DNA of 64,000 nt from Rossellomorea orangium (GCF_019334305.1 NZ_JAHWGH010000017.1:124001-188000), one strand, 5' to 3'. Shown: positions 50,297 to 58,563, counted from the stretch's first letter. Translations and numbers: made by a program. Notes: generated from the letters alone by a model not told the origin.

Positions 50297-50398
50297 TTAC
50301 ATGAAACTATATAAACTTTGTGAATAATTGGTAAAAACAAAGGCTGTTAAACCAATGACGACAAAGAACAAAATCAAGATGGCGCGGTTCATTTTCAT
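50297..50398 (-). CDS. 33-residue membrane peptide
   Basis: MKMNRAILILFFVVIGLTAF and then VFTNYSQSLYSFM form one hydrophobic helix after a short basic N-terminus. AGAAGGA precedes the start; the sigma-A promoter at 50438-50466 is convincing. No family is recognised. It could be a small regulatory membrane peptide. Confidence 0.55.
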   Translation of the reverse strand: MKMNRAILILFFVVIGLTAFVFTNYSQSLYSFM

Positions 50399-50437
50399 CA
50401 TTCCTTCTTATTTTAAATATTTTCAACACAATTTATT

Positions 50438-50466
50438 ATTTTACAACTACTTTTGAAAATTCTCAA
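50438..50466 (-). promoter_or_regulatory. Promoter of the 33-residue peptide gene
   Basis: TTGAGA (50461-50466) and TAAAAT (50438-50443) are 17 bases apart on the minus strand. Confidence 0.6.
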
Positions 50467-50508
50467 TATAAAAATAAGAAGATGGAACCACTTTTACACT
50501 GGATGAAT

Positions 50509-51798
50509 TTATTCTTTGTCCCACGGTCTTGTTTGTTTTGTTTCTCTCTCCAATTTCCTCTCTATCCGGTCCATGCGGTGAATCAGATTTTCAGAAAGCG
50601 TGAGGTCCTTCTTACTGGCTTCCACCGAGTTTCCAATCAAAGCTGATAGTTGTACACACATGTCCATAGCGCGATTCAAGTCCTTTGTCTTATGTTCATA
50701 TAGTTTAGCTAATTCGATCATTGCTCCTTTACGGATTGAAACCGGTGCCCCTTCCAGGATGTCTTCCCACAGGTTAATCGCTTTGTGCGTTTGTTTGTCC
50801 CTTTTATACTGTAGGGCAAGCTGATGCATGGCCTCATAATTCGGCTTTTTATCTTCTTTGATGAGTTCCTCGTAACGCTCTTTAGCAATTCTTGTGTTAC
50901 CGGTATACTCCAGCCACCTGCCGACTTCAAATCTTTCTTCCCCGCTTGCCTGATCGTGGACGTTCAGGAGTTGGAAAGTCAAATGAGTATATAGAGTGAT
51001 GAGCGACAGGATGTCCAATTCATTATGGGTCATGACCTTGAGGATACCTTCCGGGTCTTTACGATCGATATAATCAAAATAAATCATGGGAGCCAGATAC
51101 CCAGGAACATCATCGGTTCTATGAAAGCCAAGAATGTTTCGCTCCACGTTGACGAGCTTTACAGATTCAAGTTTGTGCTTGAATAGCCTTCTGGAACCAT
51201 GATATAAATCAAAGTGCCCAAATGCTGGCAGTTTCGGTACATGATCTTTAATGAGAGTATGCCTTGTTTTAACTTGAGGCCAATCAAAGGCCTTCCCATT
51301 GTAGGTTACTAACGTGTTGTAATCCACATTGCTTAGGAAGCTGTGATATAAAGGAATTTCACTCCCTGGTTGTGGAAGGAAGTGTTGTGTGATGATGACT
51401 TCTGTCTCGGTTACTCTTCCATGTCCCAGTAGGAAGATCGTATTTCCGACCCCACCTCCGAGTCCTGTTGTTTCTGTATCAAAAAAGAACATTTGGTCAT
51501 GGGAGAGCCCTTTAGAAGACAAGGGATGATTTCCAGTGAACCCCTGCCACGCATCGACAGCTTTAATGAAATCCTTGAACGCATAATCTCCATGCTGATG
51601 CTCAATAGGATATCGTTTCTCCCTCACCAGGCAGAAATCATCATCTATGAAATATAGTTCAGACCCATTTTCTTTCCACACATTTATAAATGGCAGGTCG
51701 ACCCTATCCACGACAGATGGCTCTTGTCTCTCAGCACCCACCTTTTCTTCACGGATAATATGCTTTTTCATTCTCGTTAATTTATTTTTCAATGACAT
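50509..51798 (-). CDS. mrfB: Exonuclease MrfB (YprB, RNase H-like fold)
   Basis: The 429-residue protein has a DEDDh-type exonuclease: FFDTETTGLGGGVGNTIFLL near residue 110, YNGKAFDWPQVKTRH and the later MTHNELDILSLI. C-terminal TPR-like helices follow. With MrfA it forms the mitomycin repair pathway of B. subtilis. The two genes are 18 bases apart. Confidence 0.93.
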   Translation of the reverse strand: MSLKNKLTRMKKHIIREEKVGAERQEPSVVDRVDLPFINVWKENGSELYFIDDDFCLVREKRYPIEHQHGDYAFKDFIKAVDAWQGFTGNHPLSSKGLSHDQMFFFDTETTGLGGGVGNTIFLLGHGRVTETEVIITQHFLPQPGSEIPLYHSFLSNVDYNTLVTYNGKAFDWPQVKTRHTLIKDHVPKLPAFGHFDLYHGSRRLFKHKLESVKLVNVERNILGFHRTDDVPGYLAPMIYFDYIDRKDPEGILKVMTHNELDILSLITLYTHLTFQLLNVHDQASGEERFEVGRWLEYTGNTRIAKERYEELIKEDKKPNYEAMHQLALQYKRDKQTHKAINLWEDILEGAPVSIRKGAMIELAKLYEHKTKDLNRAMDMCVQLSALIGNSVEASKKDLTLSENLIHRMDRIERKLERETKQTRPWDKE

Positions 51799-51816
51799 GC
51801 TTGTATCCCCCTTCCA

Positions 51817-54081
51817 TTATTGAAGGAAAAGATGAAGGAGCTTTAATGAATCCAGTTTGGCCGTGTGGAGGGAATGCTCCATTCCTATGCATGAAGGGCA
51901 GCCGCTTTGACAGGGGCACCGCTCAATCATGGAAGATGCCTCATGGAGAATCTTCTCAAATTGTTCATACACTTTTTCACTGAGCCCGATTCCGCCCGGG
52001 TAGCGGTCGTATATAAAGATAGTCGGCTGTTCATTATGGGCAGCCTTGATTTGCGGGACTACGAAAATATCGCTTGGGTCGCACATGACAAATAACGGAA
52101 TGATAGATTTCAGGCTTTGGGATACCCCGATCAGCCCTTCTTCAAGTCGTTCCTGACTGAAAGAGTCAGCATCTTTTAATGAAATCCAGCTGGAGCTCGT
52201 ATGCAATTCCTCTTCAGGAAGATGAATCGGACCAGATCCGATATTTTCATGTGTATCAAATTTTATTTTCTTAAAAATCGTTGCCATCGCTTGAACGGTC
52301 ACATCCCCGAATGCTACGTCAAACATCTCTGATTTCCTCACTTTGTCTGTTTCCAGCACCCTTAATTGTACAGCCAGGTTCGCATCCGTAAAGTAGTCCA
52401 CATCCACTTCCCTTACAAATGCCTTTTTTTCTTCCCAATCCAGTTTCTCTACTTGAAACTGAACTCCCTGATGTAAATAGATTGCTTCATCATGCAATAG
52501 GGTCATGGCAGAGAAACGGTCCATTTCCCCAATGACTTTCACAGCAGAGATATCCGTTTGATCGATGATGATGACATTCTCCTGAGAAGCTGAACGAAGG
52601 CTTATGTTATGAGCTGGAAACACATCGTTCATCCAATACCATTTATCTCCATTTTTATGGACGACTCTTTCTTCTACGAGAAATTCCAATATATCTTCAA
52701 TTTCATGCTGGCCAAATTGCTCGCCATCTCTAAAAGGCAGTTCATAGGCTGCGCACTTAATATGATCGATAAGAATGATTAAATTATCAGGATTGATCCT
52801 TGCCGTTTCGGGGGTTTGCTCAAAGAAATAATCTGGATGCTCGATAATGAATTGGTCAAGGGGACTGGAACTTGCCACCATGATGACGAGAGACTCTCCA
52901 TGTCGTCTGCCGGCTCTGCCAGCCTGTTGCCAAGCACTTGCGATCGTCCCTGGATACCCAGTCATGATGCAAACTTGCAATTGGCCGATATCTACACCTA
53001 ATTCAAGGGCGTTTGTACTAACAACACCATATATTTCCCCATTTCTCAAACCTTTTTCAATCTCTCTTCGCTGTGTCGGAAGATATCCCCCCCGATAACC
53101 CCTGATCGATTTCGCTCCTAATTGACTTTTCACTAAATCTTGTAGATACGTAAGGATAATTTCCACCCTGACTCTGCTTCTCGCAAAAATGATGGTTTGT
53201 ACTTTATTTTTCAATAGTTCTAAAGCGATCCTTCTCACCTCGAGGGTGGCGCTTCGGCGAATATTCAGCGGTTTATTGACGATAGGGGGATTATAGAATA
53301 CGAAGTGTTTCTTTGCACTTGGTGCCCCATTATTGTCTATTAATTTCATGTCATCGCCGGTTAGATGCTCAGCAAGCTCCTTCGGATTAGCGATTGTTGC
53401 CGATGTACAGATGAAAATGGGTGAAGCACCGTAAAATTCACAAATCCTCTTCAACCTTCTGATCACATTGCTGACGTGGGATCCAAATACCCCTCTATAA
53501 ATATGAAGTTCATCAATAACGACGTATTTAAGATTTTCAAATAGCGACACCCACTTCGTATGATGTGGAAGAATGGCTGAATGAAGCATATCGGGATTCG
53601 TAATGACAATATGCCCGGCTTTTCTTACCTTTTGACGGATATTAGCAGAAGTGTCCCCGTCATATGTATAGCTATTGATGGAAACCTCTGCCTCTTGTAT
53701 AATCTCGTTCAACTCACTTTTCTGATCCTGTGCCAGTGCCTTGGTAGGAAAGATGTATAAAGCCCGTGCATCCGGGTTGTCCATGATGGTTTGAAGTACA
53801 GGAAGATTATAACAAAGCGTCTTTCCAGACGCAGTCGGCGTGACGGCAGTGAAGCTGTGCCCCTCCATAGCAAGCTGAAAAGCTGATTTTTGATGGGTAT
53901 AAAGCTTTTCGACCCCCCTCTTATTCAAGGCTTTTTTTATTCTTTCATCTATTTCATTTGGCAGGTCTACCAATTGTGCCGGTTTTTCATCAATGGTATG
54001 CCAATGAGCAATCTGTTTGTTGAAATTCTGGTCATTTTTAAAAATCTCTATCAATTGTTGAAGGTTGTTTTTCTTAAACAT
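51817..54081 (-). CDS. mrfA: DEAD-box-like helicase MrfA (YprA)
   Basis: From the ATG at 54081 the protein has 754 residues. Walker A is PTASGKTLCYNLP near residue 85, DEAH-type is VIDELHIYRG, and motif VI is QQAGRAGRRHGES. The C-terminal DUF1998 domain holds four Cys in ERCPCQSGCPSCIG, a zinc or Fe-S site. MrfA unwinds DNA to allow excision of mitomycin adducts. GAGAGGTGATAAGA precedes the ATG. Confidence 0.95.
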   Translation of the reverse strand: MFKKNNLQQLIEIFKNDQNFNKQIAHWHTIDEKPAQLVDLPNEIDERIKKALNKRGVEKLYTHQKSAFQLAMEGHSFTAVTPTASGKTLCYNLPVLQTIMDNPDARALYIFPTKALAQDQKSELNEIIQEAEVSINSYTYDGDTSANIRQKVRKAGHIVITNPDMLHSAILPHHTKWVSLFENLKYVVIDELHIYRGVFGSHVSNVIRRLKRICEFYGASPIFICTSATIANPKELAEHLTGDDMKLIDNNGAPSAKKHFVFYNPPIVNKPLNIRRSATLEVRRIALELLKNKVQTIIFARSRVRVEIILTYLQDLVKSQLGAKSIRGYRGGYLPTQRREIEKGLRNGEIYGVVSTNALELGVDIGQLQVCIMTGYPGTIASAWQQAGRAGRRHGESLVIMVASSSPLDQFIIEHPDYFFEQTPETARINPDNLIILIDHIKCAAYELPFRDGEQFGQHEIEDILEFLVEERVVHKNGDKWYWMNDVFPAHNISLRSASQENVIIIDQTDISAVKVIGEMDRFSAMTLLHDEAIYLHQGVQFQVEKLDWEEKKAFVREVDVDYFTDANLAVQLRVLETDKVRKSEMFDVAFGDVTVQAMATIFKKIKFDTHENIGSGPIHLPEEELHTSSSWISLKDADSFSQERLEEGLIGVSQSLKSIIPLFVMCDPSDIFVVPQIKAAHNEQPTIFIYDRYPGGIGLSEKVYEQFEKILHEASSMIERCPCQSGCPSCIGMEHSLHTAKLDSLKLLHLFLQ

Positions 54082-54108
54082 TCTTATCACCTCTCTTACT
54101 CATTTTAC

Positions 54109-54122
54109 CGAATCTATGTTCG
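54109..54122. promoter_or_regulatory. LexA-like dyad upstream of mrfA
   Basis: CGAACATAGATTCG on the minus strand resembles the Firmicutes LexA box CGAAC-N4-GTTCG, with one central-side mismatch (ATTCG instead of GTTCG). It lies next to a TAAAAT -10 candidate. Evidence is weak. Confidence 0.25.
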
Positions 54123-54250
54123 AAACTAAAGGAAAACTAGTGTTTTTTCATTTCCTTTCATTAATGAACCGAAATGAAGTAGAGTGAACTACCATTTATT
54201 TCGGTGGTTCCTTGATTGTATAGGACAGATGCACATATTAATCAGCCATT

Positions 54251-54259
54251 CATACACTA
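54251..54259 (+). promoter_or_regulatory. Sporulation-type (sigma-E/K) -10 of the sHsp gene
   Basis: CATACACTA matches CATA-N3-TA and the sigma-E form CATACA. An AC lies about 15-16 bases upstream. The ribosome binding site follows at 54279-54284. Confidence 0.45.
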
Positions 54260-54292
54260 ATATGAATACGTTTGCCTGAAAGGAGCATATCA

Positions 54293-54745
54293 ATGTCCAA
54301 CGATTCTTCAAACAGAAAAGGGTTTGGTGACCTGATGCATTCCATGAATGAATTTTTTCATGAAAGACCGATGAAAGGAATGTTACAAAGTATCGATGAG
54401 TTCTTTACATCTTCTGCTAATCCTTTTGGTTCATTCCCGGTAAAAATGACTGAAACAGATGATCATTATGTTGTTACTGCAGAACTTCCCGGTGTAAATA
54501 AAGAGCAGATACAACTGGATGTGTTCCCTCAGTACATCACGATATCAGTGACCAATAAAGGAGTATATTCAGAAGAAAATGAAAAGCACCAGACAATCAA
54601 AAGGAAGCAATCCATAAGCAAAAGCAGTAGGACCGTTCCATTTCCAACGGTCGTGAATGAAAAGAATGTAAAAGCTTCTTATAAAGATGGTTTATTATCA
54701 GTAAAAGTGAACAAGGAATCAGGGAAGCGAATACAAATTGAATAA
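54293..54745 (+). CDS. Small heat-shock protein (Hsp20/alpha-crystallin)
   Basis: The 150-residue protein has a short N-terminal arm and an alpha-crystallin domain (residues 52-150) with AELPGVNKEQIQLDVFPQYI and VNEKNVKASYKDGLLSVKV. sHsps hold unfolding proteins. The usual C-terminal IxI motif appears as IQIE. AAAGGAGCATATCA precedes the ATG at 54293. The sporulation-like promoter suggests a CotM/CotP-type coat role. Confidence 0.88.
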   Translation: MSNDSSNRKGFGDLMHSMNEFFHERPMKGMLQSIDEFFTSSANPFGSFPVKMTETDDHYVVTAELPGVNKEQIQLDVFPQYITISVTNKGVYSEENEKHQTIKRKQSISKSSRTVPFPTVVNEKNVKASYKDGLLSVKVNKESGKRIQIE

Positions 54746-54748
54746 ATG

Positions 54749-54781
54749 AAAAAGGAGCTGCGGGAAGTGCAGCTCCTTTTT
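54749..54781. terminator. Bidirectional terminator between sHsp and yppG
   Basis: AAAAAGGAGCTGC and GCAGCTCCTTTTT form a perfect 13-base stem around GGGAAGT. Confidence 0.93.
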
Positions 54782-54784
54782 GGT

Positions 54785-55282
54785 CTAGAATTTAAATATC
54801 CCGCCTAATCCTTTGACAAGAGAAGACACCTGATTAATAGCACCCATCATTTGCCCTGTAGTATTCATCATTTTATTGAAATCTAACGATCCGTCCTGGG
54901 ATTTAAAGGAATTCATTATGCCGCTTACCCCACCGGAAGATGGTTTCGCCATAAATGATGCCTTCGGATAAGGATTAGCATAGTTTTGTTGTTCCATTGC
55001 CTTCATTTGGTAAGGATTGTATTCTTTCTGTTGAAGAGGATTTTCAAAATATGGATTCATCTGCTGCGACTGATTCATCTGCTGATATTGGTTCATCTGA
55101 CCCCCGGCACCGGAATATGGCCCATCCGGCTGTGGTAAGTAATTAGCTTGATAAGGACCATAATTCGGTGGTCTCATCCCCTGTACAGGATAGTTCATCA
55201 TCGGCCCCATATTCGCAGGCGGAGAATGGTAATACGGATACGGTTGATATCGGACCTGTCTCGAATAAGGTGAAGAATTCAT
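54785..55282 (-). CDS. yppG: YppG family protein
   Basis: The 165-residue protein is Pro/Tyr/Gln/Met-rich in its N-terminal two thirds (YQPYPYYHSPPANMGPMMNY, QMNQYQQMNQSQQMNPY) and has the conserved C-terminus FKSQDGSLDFNKMMNTTGQM then QVSSLVKGLGGIFKF. It is YppG of the spore-related ypp cluster. It is probably a coat or cortex-associated protein. Confidence 0.88.
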   Translation of the reverse strand: MNSSPYSRQVRYQPYPYYHSPPANMGPMMNYPVQGMRPPNYGPYQANYLPQPDGPYSGAGGQMNQYQQMNQSQQMNPYFENPLQQKEYNPYQMKAMEQQNYANPYPKASFMAKPSSGGVSGIMNSFKSQDGSLDFNKMMNTTGQMMGAINQVSSLVKGLGGIFKF

Positions 55283-55491
55283 ACTTAGCCCCCCTACATT
55301 TAGTGGTTACTATACATTATGTATCAACGTAAATAATGGTGAAAACACCCATAAAGATCTTTCGACAAACTCTAAGAAGAATGTCGGAAGTTACACTATT
55401 CTTACAACTTAAAGAAAGGGTTTTCTATGATAGGATAAATGTAGATGCAAAGCTATCGTCTTATGAAATATAAGTATCGGGAGGAATCAAG

Positions 55492-55674
55492 ATGGACCTT
55501 AATCAATTGCTGAAAAGATATGAAAGCAGTAAACAGTATCAAGCAACCGATCAACAAGAACTTCTTACACTGGCCAAAAAACTTTATATTTCGAATGAGA
55601 TTTCCTTTCTCCACTACAAAGAGTTAGCGAAGCAGATCAATACAGTAGAAGAAAATGCCATTTCAACTCCATAA
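55492..55674 (+). CDS. yppF: YppF family protein
   Basis: The 60-residue helical protein (MDLNQLLKRYESSKQ, then LLTLAKKLYISNEISFLHYK) is YppF. Function unknown. GGGAGGAATCAAG precedes the ATG and a terminator follows. Confidence 0.85.
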   Translation: MDLNQLLKRYESSKQYQATDQQELLTLAKKLYISNEISFLHYKELAKQINTVEENAISTP

Positions 55675-55676
55675 GA

Positions 55677-55711
55677 AAGAGGCTGCCCCAAATGGCAGCC
55701 TCTTATTTTTC
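55677..55711. terminator. Bidirectional terminator between yppF and yppE
   Basis: AAGAGGCTGCC and GGCAGCCTCTT form a perfect 11-base stem; the yppE stop is inside the right flank. Confidence 0.88.
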
Positions 55712-56059
55712 TTTCAGTTCATCGAGCTGAGTCCCGAGAACATATGATACAGATTGGTAATGACTGATGAACCGGTTATAACTCGACTCCGGAAAAAAAC
55801 AGTGAACCGATAACATCTCAATATTATCGAAGGTGTTCATAATCTGAGGCAAGTGGAGGTGTTTAGGCTTGGAGTCTTTAATCCAGCTCAGGGAACCCTC
55901 TTTCCAACGATCATTCTTGTCTTTCACTTCATCTGCAAAAGGCTTCACTTCAGTGTAAAAGTCTCCTTTTTCACCTGACTCCCGCCTGCTTTTATATTCA
56001 CTCATCATCTTCTCGACCAGCAAGAGAAGTTCTTCCGTTACTTGTTTCAATTCTTTCAA
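55703..56059 (-). CDS. yppE: YppE family protein (DUF1798)
   Basis: From the TTG at 56059 the product has 118 residues: KELKQVTEELLLLVEKMM, DFYTEVKPFADEVKD and LPQIMNTFDNIEMLSVHCFF. It is the YppE fold, a helical bundle of unknown role, next to sspM and yppF as in B. subtilis. GGAGGGC precedes the TTG. Confidence 0.85.
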   Translation of the reverse strand: MKELKQVTEELLLLVEKMMSEYKSRRESGEKGDFYTEVKPFADEVKDKNDRWKEGSLSWIKDSKPKHLHLPQIMNTFDNIEMLSVHCFFPESSYNRFISHYQSVSYVLGTQLDELKEK

Positions 56060-56129
56060 ACAAAGCCCTCCATGCAAAAAATAGACAAAAAATAAAAGTA
56101 GCACTGTGCTACTTTCTTATAAAGTCAGT

Positions 56130-56384
56130 TTAAGACGTCTTAAAAGATAATTCAAGTTTTTGTAAGACATAAGACTTTTCTCTATTATTTATCAGACCCG
56201 TTTTTGTACCTGTTTTCCGTTCGACAGCGCTTAACCGGCCTTCCACCTTCTGTATTTGATCCGACAGCCCACTCAATCCTTCCTGCTCTTCCACGGAAAT
56301 ACGATCATGCAGACTTTGTTCCAATTGATTAAGGCTTTCTTCGATTTCCGCCAACTTTAACATAATATCTTGTTTTGGAAGCAT
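56130..56384 (-). CDS. yppD: YppD-like coiled-coil protein
   Basis: From the ATG at 56384 the product has 84 residues: MLPKQDIMLKLAEIEESLNQ, LEQSLHDRISVEEQEGLSGL and VEGRLSAVERKTGTKTG. It forms an amphipathic coiled coil. Position suggests YppD. GGTGGGAGGATTCAC sets the start; the frame to 56633 is much longer but lacks a site. Confidence 0.6.
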   Translation of the reverse strand: MLPKQDIMLKLAEIEESLNQLEQSLHDRISVEEQEGLSGLSDQIQKVEGRLSAVERKTGTKTGLINNREKSYVLQKLELSFKTS

Positions 56385-56525
56385 GTGAATCCTCCCACCT
56401 TTTTTTTGGATTAATACAGTAATTCTCCGTACATATCCCTTTCCCTCCTCCCCTGACAAAACTAGAAGCGTTTCGCCAAAGAAAGTGGAAATAGGACATC
56501 CGGCATCATATGTTTCGACAGTACC

Positions 56526-56556
56526 TGAATAAAACAAAGAAAAACTCAAAATACTA
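56526..56556 (+). promoter_or_regulatory. Sigma-G promoter of sspM
   Basis: TGAATA (56526-56531) and AATACTA (56550-56556) are 18 bases apart, matching the forespore sigma-G pattern well. Confidence 0.75.
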
Positions 56557-56575
56557 TGGGTGGAGGTGTTTCTCA

Positions 56576-56677
56576 ATGAAGAATCAAAATAACAAACAAA
56601 CCAAAAAACAACCAACCGAAACCAAAGCATCAAAAGGCAACCCTAAACTCGAAGGGGAAAACAGACCCGCGACTTAA
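56576..56677 (+). CDS. sspM: Small acid-soluble spore protein M
   Basis: The 33-residue basic peptide MKNQNNKQTKKQPTETKASK then GNPKLEGENRPAT has the GxNRPxT C-terminus of SspM (B. subtilis ends LGGPNRPST). It is a minor forespore protein. GGTGGAGGTG precedes the ATG and a sigma-G promoter lies upstream. In B. subtilis sspM also lies between yppD and yppE. Confidence 0.88.
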   Translation: MKNQNNKQTKKQPTETKASKGNPKLEGENRPAT

Positions 56678-56678
56678 G

Positions 56679-56800
56679 AAAGCGGAGGGGCTTTGCTAAG
56701 AGGCGACAAGCATAAGGCGAGAATACCGGAAAGGCGCCTTTTGCCTTTTTGGTGTTCTTGACTTATGACCTCGAGCCTCTAAGCCCCGTAGCTGGACTAA
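56679..56800 (+). repeat. Long palindromic repeat, unit A
   Basis: 122 bases running from AAAGCGGAGGGGCTTTGC to GTAGCTGGACTAA. Its ends pair (GGGGCTT...AGAGGC with GCCTCT...AAGCCCC), and its middle pairs again (AGAATACC with GGTGTTCT; CATAAG with CTTATG). It folds into one long imperfect hairpin, with GCGACAAGC and CCTCGAG as fixed internal blocks. Confidence 0.9.
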
Positions 56801-56803
56801 TCA

Positions 56804-56923
56804 AAAGCGGAGGCGGCTCGTTCAGACCCGACAAGCACAACTGGGAAATCCCAAAAGGCGTTTTTTGCCTTATGGGATTTTTCAGTTGTGACCTCGAGGG
56901 TCTAGCCGCCGGAGCTGGACTAA
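56804..56923 (+). repeat. Long palindromic repeat, unit B
   Basis: Same frame as unit A (AAAGCGGAGG...GACAAGC...CCTCGAGGG...AGCTGGACTAA) but with a different inner stem: CACAACTG pairs with CAGTTGTG and AAATCCCA with TGGGATTT. Confidence 0.88.
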
Positions 56924-56928
56924 ATTAG

Positions 56929-57050
56929 AAAGCGGAGGGGCTTTGCTAAGAGGCGACAAGCATAAGGCGAGAACACCGGAAAGGCGCCTTTTGCCTTTTT
57001 GGTGTTCTTGACTTATGACCTCGAGCCTCTAAGCCCCGTAGCTGGACTAA
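56929..57050 (+). repeat. Long palindromic repeat, unit A', near-copy of A
   Basis: 122 bases identical to unit A except T to C in AGAACACC, which turns a G-T pair into G-C. Copy distance from A is 250 bases. Confidence 0.9.
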
Positions 57051-57053
57051 TCA

Positions 57054-57176
57054 AAAGCGGAGGCGGCTCGTTCAGACCCGACAAGCATAAGGCGAACCAC
57101 CCACACCCAGAAAGGCGTTATTTGCGTTTTTGGGTAGTTTGACTTTTGCCCTCGAGGGTCTAGGCGCCTGAGCTAA
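57054..57176 (+). repeat. Long palindromic repeat, unit B'
   Basis: Same outer part as unit B (GGAGGCGGCTCGTTCAGACC, CCTCGAGGGTC), but the inner arms are wholly different: ACCCACAC/CCCAGAAAGGCG against TTTTTGGGTAG-type complement. Pairing is kept although sequence is not. Confidence 0.85.
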
Positions 57177-57177
57177 T

Positions 57178-57203
57178 AAATAGACGGAAAAATTCCGCTT
57201 AAT
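57178..57203. repeat. Short palindromic element 1
   Basis: AAATAGACGGAAAAATTCCGCTTAAT-type element; arms CGGAA/TTCCG with a TA-rich flank. Confidence 0.6.
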
Positions 57204-57228
57204 CATTATTATTATAAAAAGAAGGCTG

Positions 57229-57255
57229 AAATAGACGGAAAAATTCCGCCTATTT
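57229..57255. repeat. Short palindromic element 2
   Basis: AAATAGACGGAA-AAA-TTCCGCCTATTT, near-perfect 12-base arms. Confidence 0.75.
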
Positions 57256-57292
57256 GTTCAAATAATAAAAAAATGGGTGATCTTTCTGTATG

Positions 57293-57313
57293 TAAGCGGA
57301 AAATCTCCGCTTA
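57293..57313. repeat. Short palindromic element 3
   Basis: TAAGCGGA-AAATC-TCCGCTTA, perfect 8-base arms. Confidence 0.75.
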
Positions 57314-57343
57314 TTTATGCCCAAAACAGGTTCCAGATTGAAA

Positions 57344-57366
57344 ATAACAGGAAAATTTCCGCTTAT
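57344..57366. repeat. Short palindromic element 4
   Basis: ATAACAGGAAA-ATT-TCCGCTTAT, imperfect copy of the same element, about 50 bases after element 3. Confidence 0.6.
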
Positions 57367-57449
57367 CAAAGGGCAAGACTTCTTATATAAAAGTTTAAGC
57401 TCAACCGTACCACATTTAATCAAATAGATTCTATATCCCTAATTGACGA

Positions 57450-57487
57450 AACTCGCCATTTCACAAAGCGGCGAGTTCTACTTTTTT
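57450..57487 (+). terminator. Hairpin with plus-strand T-tract
   Basis: AACTCGCC and GGCGAGTT form an 8-base stem with a 12-base loop, followed by CTACTTTTTTAT. No plus-strand gene is seen between sspM and this site, so it may end the sspM/repeat transcript. Confidence 0.6.
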
Positions 57488-57528
57488 ATATAACGTCAAC
57501 TAGAAAAAGGACTTCAAACTGTATGTCA

Positions 57529-58563
57529 CTATGCCCTCCTCTTTTTTTCCTTTCCCCAGGGCCAAATCCATTTGAAAGCTCCTTTTACAGCAGCTAAATT
57601 CCTCAGCTGTCTCTGCTTATTCACAAACCAGTCTGTCAAAATGATATCACTTGGAAGCGACTGATGATTGTACCAATCATCTTTGATTTCTGTGTTCATT
57701 GACCAATCATCCCGTTCCTTCCAATCATGGGAAATCACATTATAGGCTTGTTGTAGATTGGGTGTATCCGTCCCATGGACATACTGACAGAATGTCTCAT
57801 AATCCGCCCTGGATCCAGTGTGCTCAACTCTTTCTGCAAACTCAAGGAAATCACGATGATAGTCAGGGTGAAATAAGATTTCGAATAGAAGGTTACCAAG
57901 CTTGATTCTATTCTCTACCTTACGAAAACCATGTACGCTTGCCCCATAAAGCTCTCCTTGTAAAGTAGGGAATAGGACGGAACTGAAATGCAAGTGATCT
58001 TCCATAAAGAAGAGAGCTGTACTGAACACCTTTCCCTTGTAGGGGTCTTGTTCGATGACCGGCCCCTGTATGAGGTGCTGCTCATTAATGATGAGGGACT
58101 GAACCAGTCGTTTCTCATCTCCCTCTTCCCAAAATCTGTTCCATTCCTCTTCCATAAACTTCGAAACATGAAAGTCCTCGGATAAGTGAAACATTTTCTT
58201 CTTATATATCGTCGAATAATGATAGAGAAGGAGTTGCGGAAAAGCATCCTGAAAAATACTCCAATTCGCCCTTTCATAAGTCCTAAAAAGGAGATTGCAT
58301 GTATCATCACATAAAATCTTAGGGAAGGTATCCCCCTTTAGGTCAGTCATATTCCATCCTGCATTCCGTGATACCATAGAAGCGAGGAAAGACCACTTTA
58401 CCTCAGGGTGCAGGTGAAAGAATGTTTGATAAGCATTCGTGCGCGTTATATTATCCTTATTGTATGTATTCACAAGATGAGTTACATCATCAATCCATTC
58501 ATTTTTACGTTTATGTTCAGGTATATAGGGTAAAAAGCGATAAGTATTGCCGAATTTTTTCAT
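57529..58563 (-). CDS. yppC: YppC family protein (DUF2515)
   Basis: The 344-residue soluble protein contains FFHLHPEVKWSFLASMVSRN and AGWNMTDLKGDTFP, SALFFMEDHLHFSSVLFPTL and the basic C-terminus WIWPWGKEKKRRA. It is YppC, next to recU in B. subtilis. Function unknown; many His and Trp. Divergent from recU. Confidence 0.88.
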   Translation of the reverse strand: MKKFGNTYRFLPYIPEHKRKNEWIDDVTHLVNTYNKDNITRTNAYQTFFHLHPEVKWSFLASMVSRNAGWNMTDLKGDTFPKILCDDTCNLLFRTYERANWSIFQDAFPQLLLYHYSTIYKKKMFHLSEDFHVSKFMEEEWNRFWEEGDEKRLVQSLIINEQHLIQGPVIEQDPYKGKVFSTALFFMEDHLHFSSVLFPTLQGELYGASVHGFRKVENRIKLGNLLFEILFHPDYHRDFLEFAERVEHTGSRADYETFCQYVHGTDTPNLQQAYNVISHDWKERDDWSMNTEIKDDWYNHQSLPSDIILTDWFVNKQRQLRNLAAVKGAFKWIWPWGKEKKRRA

